Origin: Dendrobium chrysotoxum
Taxonomy: Eukaryota > Streptophyta > Magnoliopsida > Asparagales > Orchidaceae
NCBI GenBank assembly: GCA_019925795.1
Contig: CM034305.1
Span: 55,850,573-55,914,572 of the forward strand
Direction of reading: 5' to 3'
DNA length: 64,000 bases
Positions 11,691 to 23,053 of the stretch are shown here, one piece after another; the stretch's first letter is position 1, and each line of letters opens with the position of its first letter. The position numbers and the translations under genes were made by a program. The notes beneath the pieces were generated by a model that saw nothing but the letters and a program-made list of their open reading frames with translations, had not been told where the DNA came from and ran no database searches.

Positions 11691-12080
11691 TGAAGGTCAT
11701 TCCATGCAGAAAGACGACTTAGTTATTTCCCCAAAAATATTATAAGAATGCAAATCAATGGAGTCAAAATGTAAATCTCTTATAATTCTTAGATTACATC
11801 TACTCTTGCATTCTGAGTTGACATATATCACGCTTGTATTATAATGAACATTAATTTGAATTTATAAAAGAAACACAAATAATAGTCCAGGAAAATGGAA
11901 AGAATACAATTAACATTGAAATAAATTGCATAGTCATATATAACATAGATGCAATAGTAGTTTACATACAAACTACAGGAGCTTCATCTTTCCTTTTTCT
12001 AAATCGTGCTTGAAGCTACGTTTTGGTTTGGCAACAAAGATTGTGATACGAAAACTGGTGATGAATTTTTTGCCGATCCA

Positions 12081-12368
12081 TCACAGTTTAAAATTTCCTC
12101 TTCTTATCACATCGAAGAGGCTTGCTGAGTACCTAGTCATGAACTCATCATCAAAGCTCAACCATTCTCGATACATTGTGATGTTAATGTTAAAAATCAT
12201 CGCTACTCTATTATATAGCACTTTTGTATAAGGTTGTCTTAGCTTACATCTTTTTTGGAGAAAATTTAGCCCAATTGTATGTCGATCTGTCTCAGTAAAA
12301 TTTTCTCGCACTTTCTTCCAACTAGAACTTGCTATAAATTTTCTTGCAGGGTCAAAATGTCTTCTCAT
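12081..12368 (-). pseudogene. Possible Myb/SANT-like transposon protein fragment
   Basis: A 95-codon minus-strand frame has a tryptophan-led helix (SSWKKVRENF), a basic middle and an ending with DDEFMTRYSASLFDVI. The layout is loosely like plant Myb/SANT-like domains carried by transposons. It does not clearly align with the two SANT-like genes inside the large MULE. No start context or flanking exon was recognised. The call is tentative. Confidence 0.3.
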
Positions 12369-12399
12369 CGCTTTCGCATGTAATTTGATTACTAGTTAA

Positions 12400-12682
12400 T
12401 CACGTTCCAACGCCAAAGATGCATGTAACGATGGAATGTATCATTAGAACGTACTGACACTTCTAATCTAGGATTAGCTGATGTATCACCCATTGCCTTT
12501 TAGTGAGTTATCGTTAGTTACTATATGGTGATGCTTCATTGGCTTTATTAAAAATATGGCTACTTATGATGGTAAGAAATGACGAACTTCAAGAGAAGTA
12601 AGGCTACACTTAACAAAATGGAAATAAGATTTGTATACCCATACTTCATATCAAGGGCTCTTAAATAGACATATTATCAGTC
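12400..12682. other. No feature recognised
   Basis: Intergenic sequence without recognisable coding or repeat structure. Confidence 0.4.
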
Positions 12683-12685
12683 TAA

Positions 12686-12805
12686 GGTTTCGTTTGAGAC
12701 GGCTTTCTTATTGCTTCTTAAAGCAGCTTTCTAGTTCAAAATTTTTATTTTTTCTACTAAAAAGATGTTTTAAGAAGCAGTAAGAAAGCCGTCCCAAACG
12801 AAACC
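12686..12805. mobile_element. PIF/Harbinger-like MITE, 120 bp
   Basis: The element is an almost perfect foldback. It starts GGTTTCGTTTGAGACGGC and ends GCCGTCCCAAACGAAACC, with about 40 bp of inverted arms around a short loop. It is bounded by TAA on both sides (12683-12685 and 12806-12808), the 3-bp target preference of PIF/Harbinger elements. A related, longer copy lies at 38144-38343. Confidence 0.8.
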
Positions 12806-12808
12806 TAA

Positions 12809-13822
12809 ATTTAACATAATAATGACATACTTGATTTGAATCATATTAACTCACTTGTTGTGGGCCCCTAATACACCAAATTTGCAATAGTTATAAAGGA
12901 ATCCAATGTTACTCTTATACCTCAAAATAGATTTATTTATTCCACAAATAGAAAGTAATATTTTGCTTCATTAGTTATAGTAATTTGTGTTGGATTTCTC
13001 TTATAAGATCAAAATATGCTTAGACATCAAATAAAAAATTGTAGCTAGGTGTACTTGAATGAGCCCCATCATCACCAATGACTTGTAACATCAATCAAAT
13101 ATAAATTTTTTCTTATTAATCAAAATAAATAATTTCTCTTTAAATAATGCATTACTTGCTTAAATTTTTAGAAATTAAAATTTTCTTGTAGATTAAACAA
13201 AATTTAAGTATAAATAAAATAAAATTAAAAATTAATACATAATATTTCTTTATTATTATTTTTTAATTTATTTTTTTATTCATTAATTTCTATTTAAATA
13301 TTTCTTTAATAAATTTTCTCAATAAAAAAAAATTAATAAGCAAAAATAATTTGAATAAATAATATAATTAACAACAAAAGATTTATTTAAACATACCAAA
13401 TATGAACAGTTATATCTTATCAAATATTTCTTTATGAAATTGTTACAAAAAATATCTTACAATATTACATCTATTACATATTACAAAAATAAAAATATTA
13501 TTTACAAAGATTCTTTATAAAAATATAACAAAAATTGCATAAGAAGCAAAAGCAAAATCAATTGGTGTAATGCAACATCAATTTACAATTTTAATAAAAG
13601 AGCTAAACTTTTTGTGATTATGCTCCTATTTAAATTATAAATATACAGAATTGTATTTACTTTATTTAGTAAAAATGTTGCTCCTATTTAAAATTTAGTC
13701 TATTACCTAGTTTATCTTGATAGCTATCAATTAAGGGATTTAGATTTGAAACTTAATGTGATAGGGGTGAATTTGTCTTAATTAACTTAAAAATTCAAAA
13801 AAAAAAATCGATTTGCCATAGT
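12809..13822. other. Non-coding AT-rich stretch
   Basis: Very AT-rich sequence (especially 13080-13560) with no supportable gene, tandem array or transposon terminus. Confidence 0.5.
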
Positions 13823-13831
13823 CCTGCCTAG

Positions 13832-15277
13832 GAGAAATTATTTGTTGCAGAGTCCAGACATAGCTTTATATTCGGACTTGAATTAAATTTTGATAAGTGG
13901 AGCATGGACACGTGAATATTCAATTAGAATTCATATTTATTTATCTTATTGGCCCAATTGACCCAGCCCAGAGGTTCAACATCCTTATTAAATTTAGGTT
14001 TTAGGGTTGATACTCTTTTTTTAAATGAAAATAATCACAAAAGCTCGTCAATATATAAAATTTTAGCTAAATAATTTTTTGATATCTGCTGAGAAAGGGG
14101 AAGAGCCGATGAAGATGCAGCAAATGTGCAGTAAAAAGCCACATTAAAAAAATGTAGTTATACATTTTAAAGCTGTGCAACCTACTTTTGAAAACTCAAG
14201 AAGTCGTTATACAAATTAATAACATGAAAACAAATGCACAGTGAATGTACACTTAAAGCGCAGTTAAAACGAGGCTAAAATGAAAAAAAAAACTCATAAA
14301 TTTTAAACTAAACAAAAACAACATAGTTTTTAAAATAAAAGAACTCAGTACGCCATCGATACCTGTGAATATGTCGCAAAAGCGTATCAAAGGCGCAACA
14401 AGTTCTTAGGGGTGTCAAAATCGGGTTTCGGGTCGGGTTCGGGTCGAACCCGAACTGACCCGGGTTCAAACGGGTCGACACTAACCCGACCCGGGTATGT
14501 ATACGGGTTGGAAATTCGGACCCGAACCCGACCCGTCTGGTTGCCGGGTTGACTCGACCCGACACGGTGGAGCTTCTGGCGGAGGCAGGACGACTGGCTA
14601 CAGGTGGCGGGCGGTGGGCGGGAGGCGGGAGGGCGGCGAGCAGGCCTGTCCGCGAGCGGGCAGGCGCAGGCATCCGCAGGGGCACGCTGGCTGGTGCGCG
14701 GGCAACCTCGGGCGTGCGGGTGGCCGCTAGCAGGCGCGGGGGGCCGCGGGCAGCCAAAGGTAGGTGCGCGGGCAGCCGGGGCAGGTGCGAGCAGTCTCGG
14801 GCTGCACATGCAGCTCATTTCAAACGGATTTCCGGGTTGAGCTGGCAACCTGTCGGGTCAACCCGAACTCGGCCCATTTTGAAATGGGTTGAGTCTAACC
14901 CGAAATTTTCGGGTTGAGTTCGAGTCGGGTTTTCGTGTCGTGTCAAATATTGACACGCCTACAAGTTCTTATACTTATTTGCACGTTGAGACGAATTTTT
15001 ACACCGATTGGAATGTCGAAGGAATGCAATGAAGCATCTAAAATACTGAATGACAGAGAAAGTGAGAAGTGAAATATCGGGATGAAAAGTAAAATGACCT
15101 AGCTCTAAGCTTTTAAACTCCTACAAATTCAAAATTTACATATCTGAGTAGGGTCAGGTCAGTCGGGCTGATAAGACATAAATAAAAAATAAAATCTAAT
15201 TGAATATCTAGGTGTCCACTTCAAGTATCAAGATTTAAGGTAGAGTTATTTTTGAACTCCGCACCAAATAATTTCTC
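13832..15277. mobile_element. Non-autonomous MULE, 1.45 kb including a nested hAT element
   Basis: The left end begins GAGAAATTATTTGTTGCAGA and the right end, read inward on the minus strand, begins GAGAAATTATTTGGTGCGGA. Similarity of the two arms continues for well over 100 bp, including a tggacac or tggaca word and a long AT-rich part. The flanks are cctgcctag (13823-13831) and cctgtctag (15278-15286), a 9-bp duplication with one mismatch, as expected for Mutator-like elements. No coding sequence is inside. A single arm of the same family occurs at 30774-31065. Confidence 0.75.
14407..14961. mobile_element. Non-autonomous hAT element, 555 bp
   Basis: The ends are TAGGGGTGTCAA and TTGACACGCCTA, inverted repeats matching at 11 of 12 positions. 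They are flanked by a perfect 8-bp duplication, caagttct, at 14399-14406 and 14962-14969. Subterminal regions are crowded with cgggtcgggt-type repeats and their complements, a known trait of plant hAT MITEs. The GC-rich middle gives several long chance open frames on both strands that should not be read as genes. It is inserted inside the MULE at 13832-15277, so it is the younger of the two. Confidence 0.88.
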
Positions 15278-15289
15278 CCTGTCTAGGGT

Positions 15290-15805
15290 TTGCTTCTCCT
15301 CTTGTCTATTTCTTTGTTGCTCTTTGACTTCGCCTGCCTCGCGTGAGGTCGAGTTCTGAAAAAATAGTGAAATCCTGAAATAAAAGAAGCTTCTTCACCA
15401 CAATCAATGGCGCTCTTACTATTGGATCGAAAGTCACAATGGGAAGGTAACGATCTTTCACCCGTTTCACGTGCTTCTTCACGTGCTTCTTCAGATGAAT
15501 CCATTAATTTACTAAGGGAAAATTGGTGGAAAACGACGTTCACTCGGGATGTAATTTACCATAAAAATTGAGGAGATATTTTTGATATTTTTATGCGTTT
15601 GACAAGATATAACTCAAATCCTGCTCAAATCATGTTTCCATACAGCCCCTTCACAGCACTCCCTCTGCTCACAATCCTCATCGAGCTGCCTACAAACAAA
15701 TAACTACATATCCAAACTCCAAATAAATCACTCCGCTTACAATTATCTAACTTCTAATGGAAGAATTCAAGAAGGAGAAGAAGAAGAAAAAAAAAAGCCT
15801 CATAA
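15290..15805. other. Probable host intergenic sequence
   Basis: This stretch lies between the small MULE and the esterase pseudogene. A minus-strand frame at 15283-15543 has no recognisable domain and crosses into the MULE target duplication, so it is not called as a gene. Confidence 0.4.
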
Positions 15806-15809
15806 AATT

Positions 15810-16633
15810 TTATTGCTGCGTCGGCCGGACGAAATTATAAACGTAGGCCTCGGTGAGCATCCGGCCGAGCTCGATCTGCCCCTGCGTGGTGAGATGAATG
15901 CCGTCATCGTTAAGCTGAAGCCCCAAGGAATCCACGCATATGACACCCGTCAGATCCATTCCGAGCTGCGCCTCCCTCACCTTCTCCACCAGTCCTTCGT
16001 CCCCCCACGAAATTGCAACCTATCCCCAAATCAAATCTCAAATCAACAAATCTAGGGCGGCTACGAAACAGATGCACAATATGATCCTATCCATCACCTG
16101 AATAAATGAAAGCGATGGTAAGCCAAGTTCGCACCGCAGATCTCCAATAAACTTCTTCATCCTACTCCCGTAGGCAGCGGTGGCGGTGGCCTCTTCCGAG
16201 AGTGCATCGCTCTTTCCATGGAACCAGATCACGGCCTTGATCTCACATCCGCCGCCATAGACGGACTCCTTGGTTCTCCGAACCAACTGGGAGTAGAGGC
16301 GGGATCCGCGGGCCCAGTCAGTGAGGGTGGAACCGCCCCCAGCGCAGGGGACTAGGCCGATCTCAGCGCCGGGGGGATAGAAAGAGAGGAGGGCATGAGC
16401 GAAGGGTATTCGGGGCTGACTCCGCTCCGCAGGGCTTTGAGATGTCAATATCGGAATGGAGTGGCTCGGAGGCGGGCTCCCAGGCGTCGGCGGCGGAGAA
16501 GCGGAGGATGGACGTGTGGGGGCGCCGGGCGGCATAAAGGTGGAACGACGCCGTCTCAGCGGCGATCCTTTACACCTCCTCGGCCGGACATGTTGCTCTG
16601 CCCAGCGAGAATGAAGACGCTCCTTTTATTCAT
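15810..16633 (-). pseudogene. SASA-family carbohydrate esterase pseudogene (At4g34215-like), two exons
   Basis: The start at 16633 gives MNKRSVFILAGQSNMSGRGG, containing the GQSN block with the nucleophilic serine. Later blocks are EIGLVPCAGGGSTLTDWARG (block II type), AVIWFHGKSDA (block III, usually WxQGESD, so glutamate is replaced by lysine) and DDGIHLTTQGQ with the catalytic histidine. Exon 1 ends at 16098, a 78-bp intron (16097-16020, GT-AG) follows, and exon 2 runs from 16019 to the stop at 15812-15810, ending VRPTQQ. The intron joins FIQ to VAISWGDEG in phase. A TGA at 16558-16556 replaces an expected codon just before DGVVPP, and at least two frameshifts lie at about 16420-16530. The family are plant carbohydrate or acetyl esterases of the SGNH type. 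This copy cannot make the full enzyme. Confidence 0.88.
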
Positions 16634-16835
16634 TATCGCGAGCAACCCTCCATTATCCTACGACGCCGATCAGCCATGCCGCAGGTTACTGTGTCTGCCT
16701 AGCGACGACAATTGCTTTGAAAGTTGCATTTGCACAGTGACGACAATTGCTGATTTATAGAGAAGTGCAAATGTTTTTTTGTTATTAAACTTTTTTAAAT
16801 TATAAAAAATATATCAGAATGTTGTGATATAACAT

Positions 16836-16844
16836 ATAAGGAAA
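16836..16844. repeat. Target site duplication of the large MULE, left
   Basis: The 9 bases ataaggaaa immediately precede the element and recur exactly at 30162-30170. This length is the hallmark of Mutator-type insertion. Confidence 0.95.
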
Positions 16845-16945
16845 GGGGATTTTTTAAGAACGAGCTTGTTTAACATACTTTTTAGGTGAAAGAGCAAAGT
16901 TTGAAAATAATTTAGAAACAAGCAGATACGCCGGCGTGATTGGCG
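16845..16945 (+). repeat. Left terminal inverted repeat of the large MULE
   Basis: It aligns with the reverse complement of 30060-30161. Matching words are tttaagaacgagc, ttttaggtgaaagagca, aatttagaaac and gattggcg. Identity is roughly 75-80 percent by eye, so the arms have diverged. Confidence 0.85.
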
Positions 16946-17100
16946 TATTAAAAGAATTCGCCCATCGTTTTGGCGCATTCTTAAATGCGCCAAAACAATA
17001 GGCGCATTCTTAAGAATGCACCAATACAAAAGGCGTATTTCTAAGCAATTTCCCAACTCTTGCCCAAGAAATGGAATGCGCCGATACAATCGGCGAATTT
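16930..17100. repeat. Subterminal ggcgcattc hairpin repeats, left
   Basis: Five or more copies of ggcg[tc]att or its complement occur here, several as head-to-head pairs such as ggcgcattcttaaatgcgcc (16971-16990). The right subterminal region at 29928-30085 carries the same repeat family. These are likely transposase-binding or hairpin-forming sites. Confidence 0.75.
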
Positions 17101-17119
17101 GCCTCGTTTTCCGTACTAA

Positions 17120-18240
17120 GCTGATTGTGACTCTTCCTCGTTTTGAGTTGTATTATGAGATGTCTCTCACACTTACGAACTTGATTCTTGTATTGCAGCA
17201 TACACAACCAATCTCTTTATTACAGCATTCATTCTGTAGCACATACACTTGAGCTATTTACGAGTCTCCTCAGGCTACTACACTCCAAGTTTTGACCATT
17301 CTCCTGTAAATTTTGAATTTATTTTACTATTTTTGAGATACCATTTTGGTTATTGTCGAATTCTTCCAATTTTGTCGTCATTAAAAACTAAGAAAATGCT
17401 CAACAACTTTGATGTCTTCCAACTTAACTGATTCTGACATGATAAGTTACAATATTTGTAGGAATCGAGAAACAAGAACTAATTTCAAAATTTTCACATT
17501 TTTTTTATTATTTTTGGCATAATTTTTTCATTTCTTCTCGGACTTGCATGTGATTATAACTGAAGCCTAATTTGGGATGGCTTAATTTTGTGTTTTCTGT
17601 TTTGAAATAGCAAAATTATTTTTCAATTGATGTTTGAATTCGACACTTTTGTAAAAAATGTTATTTCATAAAATTTTATTTTTCAACTGTTTTCAAAAAA
17701 ATTTTGGTATCTGATTCTCCATTAGATACCTCTATTCTCTCAACCAACATTTTTAAAAGTATCTTTTACAAAAGGTACCACATTACCAAATGAAACCTTA
17801 ATTTGAAAGCTATTAAATTTCCCTACAACTTTTATGTTTTCCGCTTAAGTTGATTCCATCTTGCAGCATACAAACCCAATTTTTGATATGAGTGAATAAT
17901 TCAAAATGAAAAATACAGTTAAAGAAGTTTTAGTGATTTCTTTAAAATTAAAAATTATATATTTATTAAATATTATGAAAATTGGAATAATTGATAAAAA
18001 AATAATTATAAATAAAATATAATACCTATGTAATAAATTACCATACAAACATAATAATTTAAAAATAAAATGTAACATAAATATTTTGAAGATATTTTGT
18101 TAATGCTAAATTTGAGTACATAAGTTTTGAAATATTTTAATTAATTATAAAAATTATGTATTATCGATATATATATAAATAAAGTATTTTATATAGAATA
18201 AAATAATTATATTAATAAGTTAAGTAGTTAATTGAGATGA
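17120..18240. other. MULE left interior, non-coding, with a possible small MITE
   Basis: No gene was recognised. A foldback-like pair (about 17565-17797), tgaagcctaatttggga against the complement of tgaaaccttaa, resembles the Harbinger-like MITE family but its ends are poorly preserved. The remaining sequence is AT-rich. Confidence 0.4.
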
Positions 18241-18427
18241 ATAAAGTTACATGCCTTTAAGAAGAACAAAGTTCAATTATAAGAAACATAAAGGGCAATT
18301 ACATCACATATATGCAGTCATTACAATCCGGTAGTTACAAAGTTCTAATAACAACTTGAAGAACATATTAAAAGCGTGGCAATGACAATAAAGTTAGACA
18401 TATTAATTTTTACATGTTGCTTTACTA

Positions 18428-19045
18428 TTACATATGATTCAGTAAACATCGTACACGAGCCTGGACCTGTGTTTGTGTAAGACAACATCCCAAGTGGAAC
18501 TGAAATTGTTGTTGTATTTGCTGCCAATCTTCTCCATTAAGAAAATTCTTATCCTTACCATGTTCAGAACTTTGTAACAGCATTTTATAGTAATCTAATA
18601 TGTGTTGATCATGTTCACGAGACCAATAACAATATAGAATACAGTGGTCTAAATCAAGCATGGACCTTCCAATCCCTGGTTCAACTATACCTTCTCTGTC
18701 ACAACCAAGTTCCCGAATCCGACCCTTTATGAAGTCTATTGATACCAGGTGACGGTCATGAATGCTAAAGCTATGTTGTAGATATTTCAAACACTCGAGA
18801 TGAAGTTCAGGGCCAGCTCTGTATTCCTTTATTTTCTTCGCTTCATCATGTTTGTGCCATAGTAAGTAATCCTGGTCTTCATCCCAAGTATGCATAACAC
18901 ACCTAAATAGTTCATTTTATGTTACCTTGGCTTCTAAGACCTCATCTGTAGGAAAAGACAAGCTTTCACGCAAGCAGATACTTCCCTCTATAATCTTTTG
19001 CTTGGTTGGGGCACTTCTGATAGTATACAAAATCGATGAATACAT
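18428..19045 (-). pseudogene. SANT/Myb-like protein 2 of the MULE, one nonsense codon
   Basis: The frame of 206 codons starts at ATG 19045 (MYSSILY) and ends with the TGA at 18430-18428 after CLLNHM. A TAA at 18919-18917 splits it just before NELFRCVMHTW. It aligns over nearly its whole length with SANT-like 1, for example IIEGSICLRESL, HCILYCYWS and LTQTQVQARVRCLLNH. The C-terminal part has the pattern W-L-x-F-x-W-x-I-x-F-x-L-x-QV-x-R-x-L of Myb/SANT-like (Myb_DNA-bind_3 type) three-helix domains. The first half may be a second, weaker copy of the same fold (LLWHKHDEA onward). Its role is unknown. DNA binding at the element ends or at chromatin is an inference from the fold only. Confidence 0.7.
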
Positions 19046-19261
19046 TGTTGACTAATGTAGCCTGGAAGGTAGATTTATATAAGCTCTTAACCAGTTAATA
19101 TTTCTTAGCTAACGCGAATATATGAAGCAAAAAAAAATTAAAGTAACAACAATTAAAGAAGTCGAGAAATCTTACTGACAAAAGTTGATACTATTATTAA
19201 AAGTTTACAAGTCAAAGGTAAATCTCTAAGATCATGATAACAGTACAATTTAAAGCTAGAT

Positions 19262-21731
19262 CTAACGATGCCGGGGTAAAGCCCCACTCCATGGAGTATA
19301 TCTAACTGGGGCCTTCCATCTTCTCCTTTGTAGTTGTGGCTCCTCTGACACTTCGTCATCCTGCTGCTCAACTTCGGCAGGCTGTCGTGACTGCTGTGTA
19401 TCTCGTTGTGTTGGATATCCCCCCATTAACATAATATCCTGCTGCGTAGGGGATGAAGGCAGTCGCATTGATGACATCCACTCTGGAACAGCTATTGGAA
19501 ATGCTGATTGCATGCTGGGATGTTGGTATTCTGTACCATAATATATCTCTCCGACCTGACTAGACTGTCCGACATACGGGCTCCAATGTCGGGCAGAAGG
19601 ACCTACACCCGTGAAGTCATAACCCATGGGCGGTGTGTGAATGGAATACCGATGTGGATCAGTCTCATAAGTTTGCTGTTGCCTGCTCCCCATTGAACGG
19701 GATGGAGCATCTGAAATAGATTGTCTACTACGTTGAGGTCTGCGAGAACTTGCCCCACGTTCCCTCCTTTGTGGTGTGTCCTCTGTTGATGTATCAAAAG
19801 TGGTGTAGTCAATATAAACTGATTGCTGAACTCTGGTAGAAAGTTTAGCGACTTGATCAATGGCCAACTGTAACGAACTAGCATTTTGTCCTCCCGCACC
19901 GGCAAGTGGCTGAACTATCGCAGATGATCATATGTAGTAGTCCGCCTATTCAGTAATGAGTGCTTAATTGTTAATTTTAAAAAATAAGGATAAATAATCC
20001 ATAAAGTATATGTTATAAAGGTACACGTACCACTAATCTTTCGCCTGGTGATCTAGGCAAAAAAGTCTCTGGAGGCTCAGTTTGTGGCTGTAGAAGGTAG
20101 ATTGATGCCCAAGATCTATACAACCGTAGATAAGCAGTCAATTCACGATTACCTGTACCTTCTTGTGGAGTGATCGGAATCACATATGCCCTCCTCTCCT
20201 CCCATAGCTGCAAGTAGTCACGGTACTGTACAGTCCAATCCATATCTGCTATACCACGGCCATCAATGCGCCTGAAAGATTGATCCATGGCTTCAATATC
20301 AGTGGATTATATGCCTGAAAATTGTTTCATGACACAATCTGGTAGGTTCCACTCCGCCCGCTTCCAACTGATAAGTGGTACCCGTGCCCTCCAAATATCC
20401 CTCCCATCTAGACACTATACAAGTAGTGCATCTAGAACTTCTTCTATATATGGAGTCATGGTAACCTGATATTTTCAGTAAAGAAAGTAGTCTGAGTCAT
20501 TCTTAATAATTTAGGGTTTGATTCAGAGTAATCTAAAAAAATCATACCTGACTCATTCGTAGTCCATCGAAATCATCTCGATATGTCAATGTGTTTCCAG
20601 ATGGAAGCTCACGTATCCTCTCTTCAGCCCACCTATTCAAATATTATTACCAGATTTATTATTTACATTACATTTGAATTCAATAGATTAAAATTAACTT
20701 ACCTGCAACCCAAAGGTCGTCCTGCCAAGTAAAAAATCTGTGGGACTCGTAGTGTTGGCTGTCCGATGTGCAAGCTCTCCCATGACCATACTTGTAATAG
20801 TGCCACACATCCCACAATATATATCCTTGTTGGCCTTGTCGCATAGCAAAGCTCTCTATAAAGATGTGCAAGAACCACACCACCAATGGACATCCTGCTA
20901 AAACTGTCCACGTCCGCAAGCAATGGTAACCACTGTAGGGAGACATGACTATGTGAAGTATCTAGTATCAGAAAGCAGCCAATCATGAATAGGATGTATG
21001 CTCGTACATGTTGAAGGAAATGAACAGATGCTAGGTCATCATATGAGTCTCTGTAGAAAGTCCAACGTAGCCAACGTAGTGGAAGCATAGACTCCACCTG
21101 TGCTGAACCCGTCCTGAAGGTTGCGACATCTTCCTCATCATGTAGAGCATGGTATACCGTTTCCCTGCTAGGATGTGTATCAAGAAGCTCATCGCAGCAG
21201 CTAGGCCAAGTTGGCCATATTCGGCCTTCCCCAACAACATTTGGGCCAACCACTGCGGGCCCATCAACTCTAAGGCCCAGCAAAACCTAGACATCATGCA
21301 ATGTGATCGTCATCTCGCCGATTATAAAATGGAATGTGTTTGTTAGTGGGCACCACCTCTCCACCAATGATGTGATAAGATTATGATCCAACTTAATGAA
21401 CTGTAAATGCCTGAGATTTTGCAATCCAAGGTTTGTCAAGACATATATCATACGGGGGCATTCTACTGGCCATTCACGAGCCATACGTAGATGAGTTGCG
21501 ACAACCAAAGGGGATGCCTATGCATTTCAATTGAAAAAAAAATTATAGATGTTTACATAAGAAATAATTAAAATATGATGCCTTTAATTTTACCTAAGTT
21601 ACCTGATCTGGATCATGCGCCCTATGTGTTGACCCGAGTGATGCTATATTATTCTGTACTGGTACACTTTCTGCAGCAACATGTTGAGCAGTGCGCCTAC
21701 CAGAATGACCACGCCTAGATCTGTCGGCCAT
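19262..21731 (-). pseudogene. Plant mobile domain (PMD / MAIN-MAIL type) protein, five exons, four nonsense codons
   Basis: Exon limits that keep one frame with GT-AG borders are 21731-21603, 21517-20703, 20632-20548, 20465-20031 and 19945-19262. Exon 2 carries the PMD signature LVERWCPLTNTFHFIIGEMT followed by TLHDV and VLLGLRVDGPAV. Later PMD blocks are RWAEERIRELPSG, RVPLISWKRAEWNLPDCVMK, FRRIDGRG and DYLQLWEERR. The tail is glutamine, serine and arginine-rich and ends RYTPWSGALPRHR. In-frame stops are TAG 21289-21287, TAG 20417-20415, TAA 20309-20307 and TGA 19930-19928, and no frameshift was found. PMD proteins occur as host MAIN/MAIL genes that affect silencing and also inside MULE and gypsy elements. 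Here it is element-borne. Its start MADRSRRGHSGRR follows an intron acceptor. Confidence 0.85.
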
Positions 21732-21845
21732 ACCTATAAATTATGCAATGTAATTCAGAAATTTACTATTTTAAAATAATTATAATGCATATAGTATGAT
21801 GTAAGAAAATTTAATATTACCTTGATGATGCTGGATTATATCTAA
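21600..21845 (-). repeat. Transposase 3'-exon remnant joined to PMD exon 1 (duplicate of 23054-23265)
   Basis: On the minus strand, ccagcatcatcaaggtaata (21837-21818) matches the end of the transposase exon plus its splice donor at about 23262-23242 (cccatcgtcatcaaggtaat). After an intron-like AT-rich gap both copies continue with a related exon. Here it is SRRGHSGRRTAQHVAAES, there STRSRAGRRPSNNVSEAES. Both have an AG just before the shared ATC codon start. This shows a tandem duplication of the transposase 3' junction. Confidence 0.6.
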
Positions 21846-22206
21846 AGATTTATAATGCTTTATAGACATCACTTGATTAGGAGTAGTTATCTTTGCCTTT
21901 CTTTTTCATATACTATGCATTTTTCCGAATATTTTATTTTTTTAAATGTCCACTGATAATGAGATATGAAATGAGTGAGATAATATATTATAAATTTTTA
22001 TAGTGGTTTGGTACACATTGCTCTAAATCTCTCGTTGGGGTCCAAAAAAATTCACTAACTTTGAAATTTTTTTCAAATTTATATTCATTAGTATAGAAAA
22101 GATACAAATACATATTTTTTAAATTTGAAAACCATAACTATGCCACATCACATTCAATTACAACAGAAACATGATCCCATTAAGAAGATGTATATTCATA
22201 ATAACA

Positions 22207-22827
22207 TCAGGGCTTATTTAGCACAAGGCGTGTGCGAGCTTGGAGTTGGGTTTGGGTTGGGCAGCAACCAAATCTTTGTTGAAACTATTTTTGCACACAT
22301 TGCCAGTCCGACGCATCTAGAAAATCCTTCCTCTTTTTCCCTGGCCAATAAATCAGATTCTCATAAGTCTTAATAAGGAATGCATCTGCCGTGGAATCCC
22401 ATTTTCTGTAGAGAATACAGTGACATATATCAGCAGTTTGGTTGTCAACAATCACCTCAACCGATCCATCTCTATGCCTTCTTGTTTCAGCATATCTTGT
22501 TTTAAGGAACTTGATCGGTGCTATCTGTCCTATCATCCGGGTACCCTTACTTTGAACATATTGCCAACCTTCTTTGTTCAAACCGTCTTCATCTCTGTAA
22601 GGGCGAATCGTCATAGCTATGCTATGTCTGTCCCATAATATGATATCTTCCTTATCAAACCATGAATGTATACAACAACGATAGAACTCATTCAATCTAG
22701 CTTTTTCCTCTAACGCATCATCAGTGGCATGTGCTAAACATTCCTTTAACCTAGTGCTTCCCTCCATAATCAATGCCTGCAAAGGGATTTTTTCTTCGTA
22801 ATGCATTGTGCTCGAGCTAGCGGCCAT
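22207..22827 (-). pseudogene. SANT/Myb-like protein 1 of the MULE, one nonsense codon
   Basis: The preferred start is ATG 22827 (MAASSST), just after an intron-acceptor-like cctacag. An upstream in-frame ATG at 22863 is less likely. The frame has 207 codons and ends with the TGA at 22209-22207. A TAG at 22287-22285 interrupts it after DWQCVQK, but the downstream sequence (FGCCPTQTQLQARTRLVLNK) still aligns with SANT-like 2, so the stop is recent. The N-terminal half includes IILWDRHSIA and GWQYVQSKG, and the C-terminal half has HCILYRKWD and FLDASDWQCV. The near-equal length and the shared end with SANT-like 2 argue that it is a duplicated accessory gene. The function is not known. Confidence 0.7.
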
Positions 22828-23053
22828 AACTGTAGGTGAACATATTTTTATAACGTTAAGCAATTGAAAATCATAAAAATTATCTTATATATTATACTAA
22901 TTTTCATCAATTTTCTTTAAAAATATAAATAAACATAACATAAATATTACAAAATGTTTTTCGAATTTCTTGTTAACAGGTACATCGTCGAAAGACGCAA
23001 TATATTTCACACATAACTAATACACAATAAATAAGAATATATCAAAATCATAC

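Noticed and set aside
14308..14917. Several long GC-rich open frames on both strands
   Set aside because: They lie inside the hAT element with its cgggt repeats; the frames follow composition, overlap on opposite strands and show no domain.
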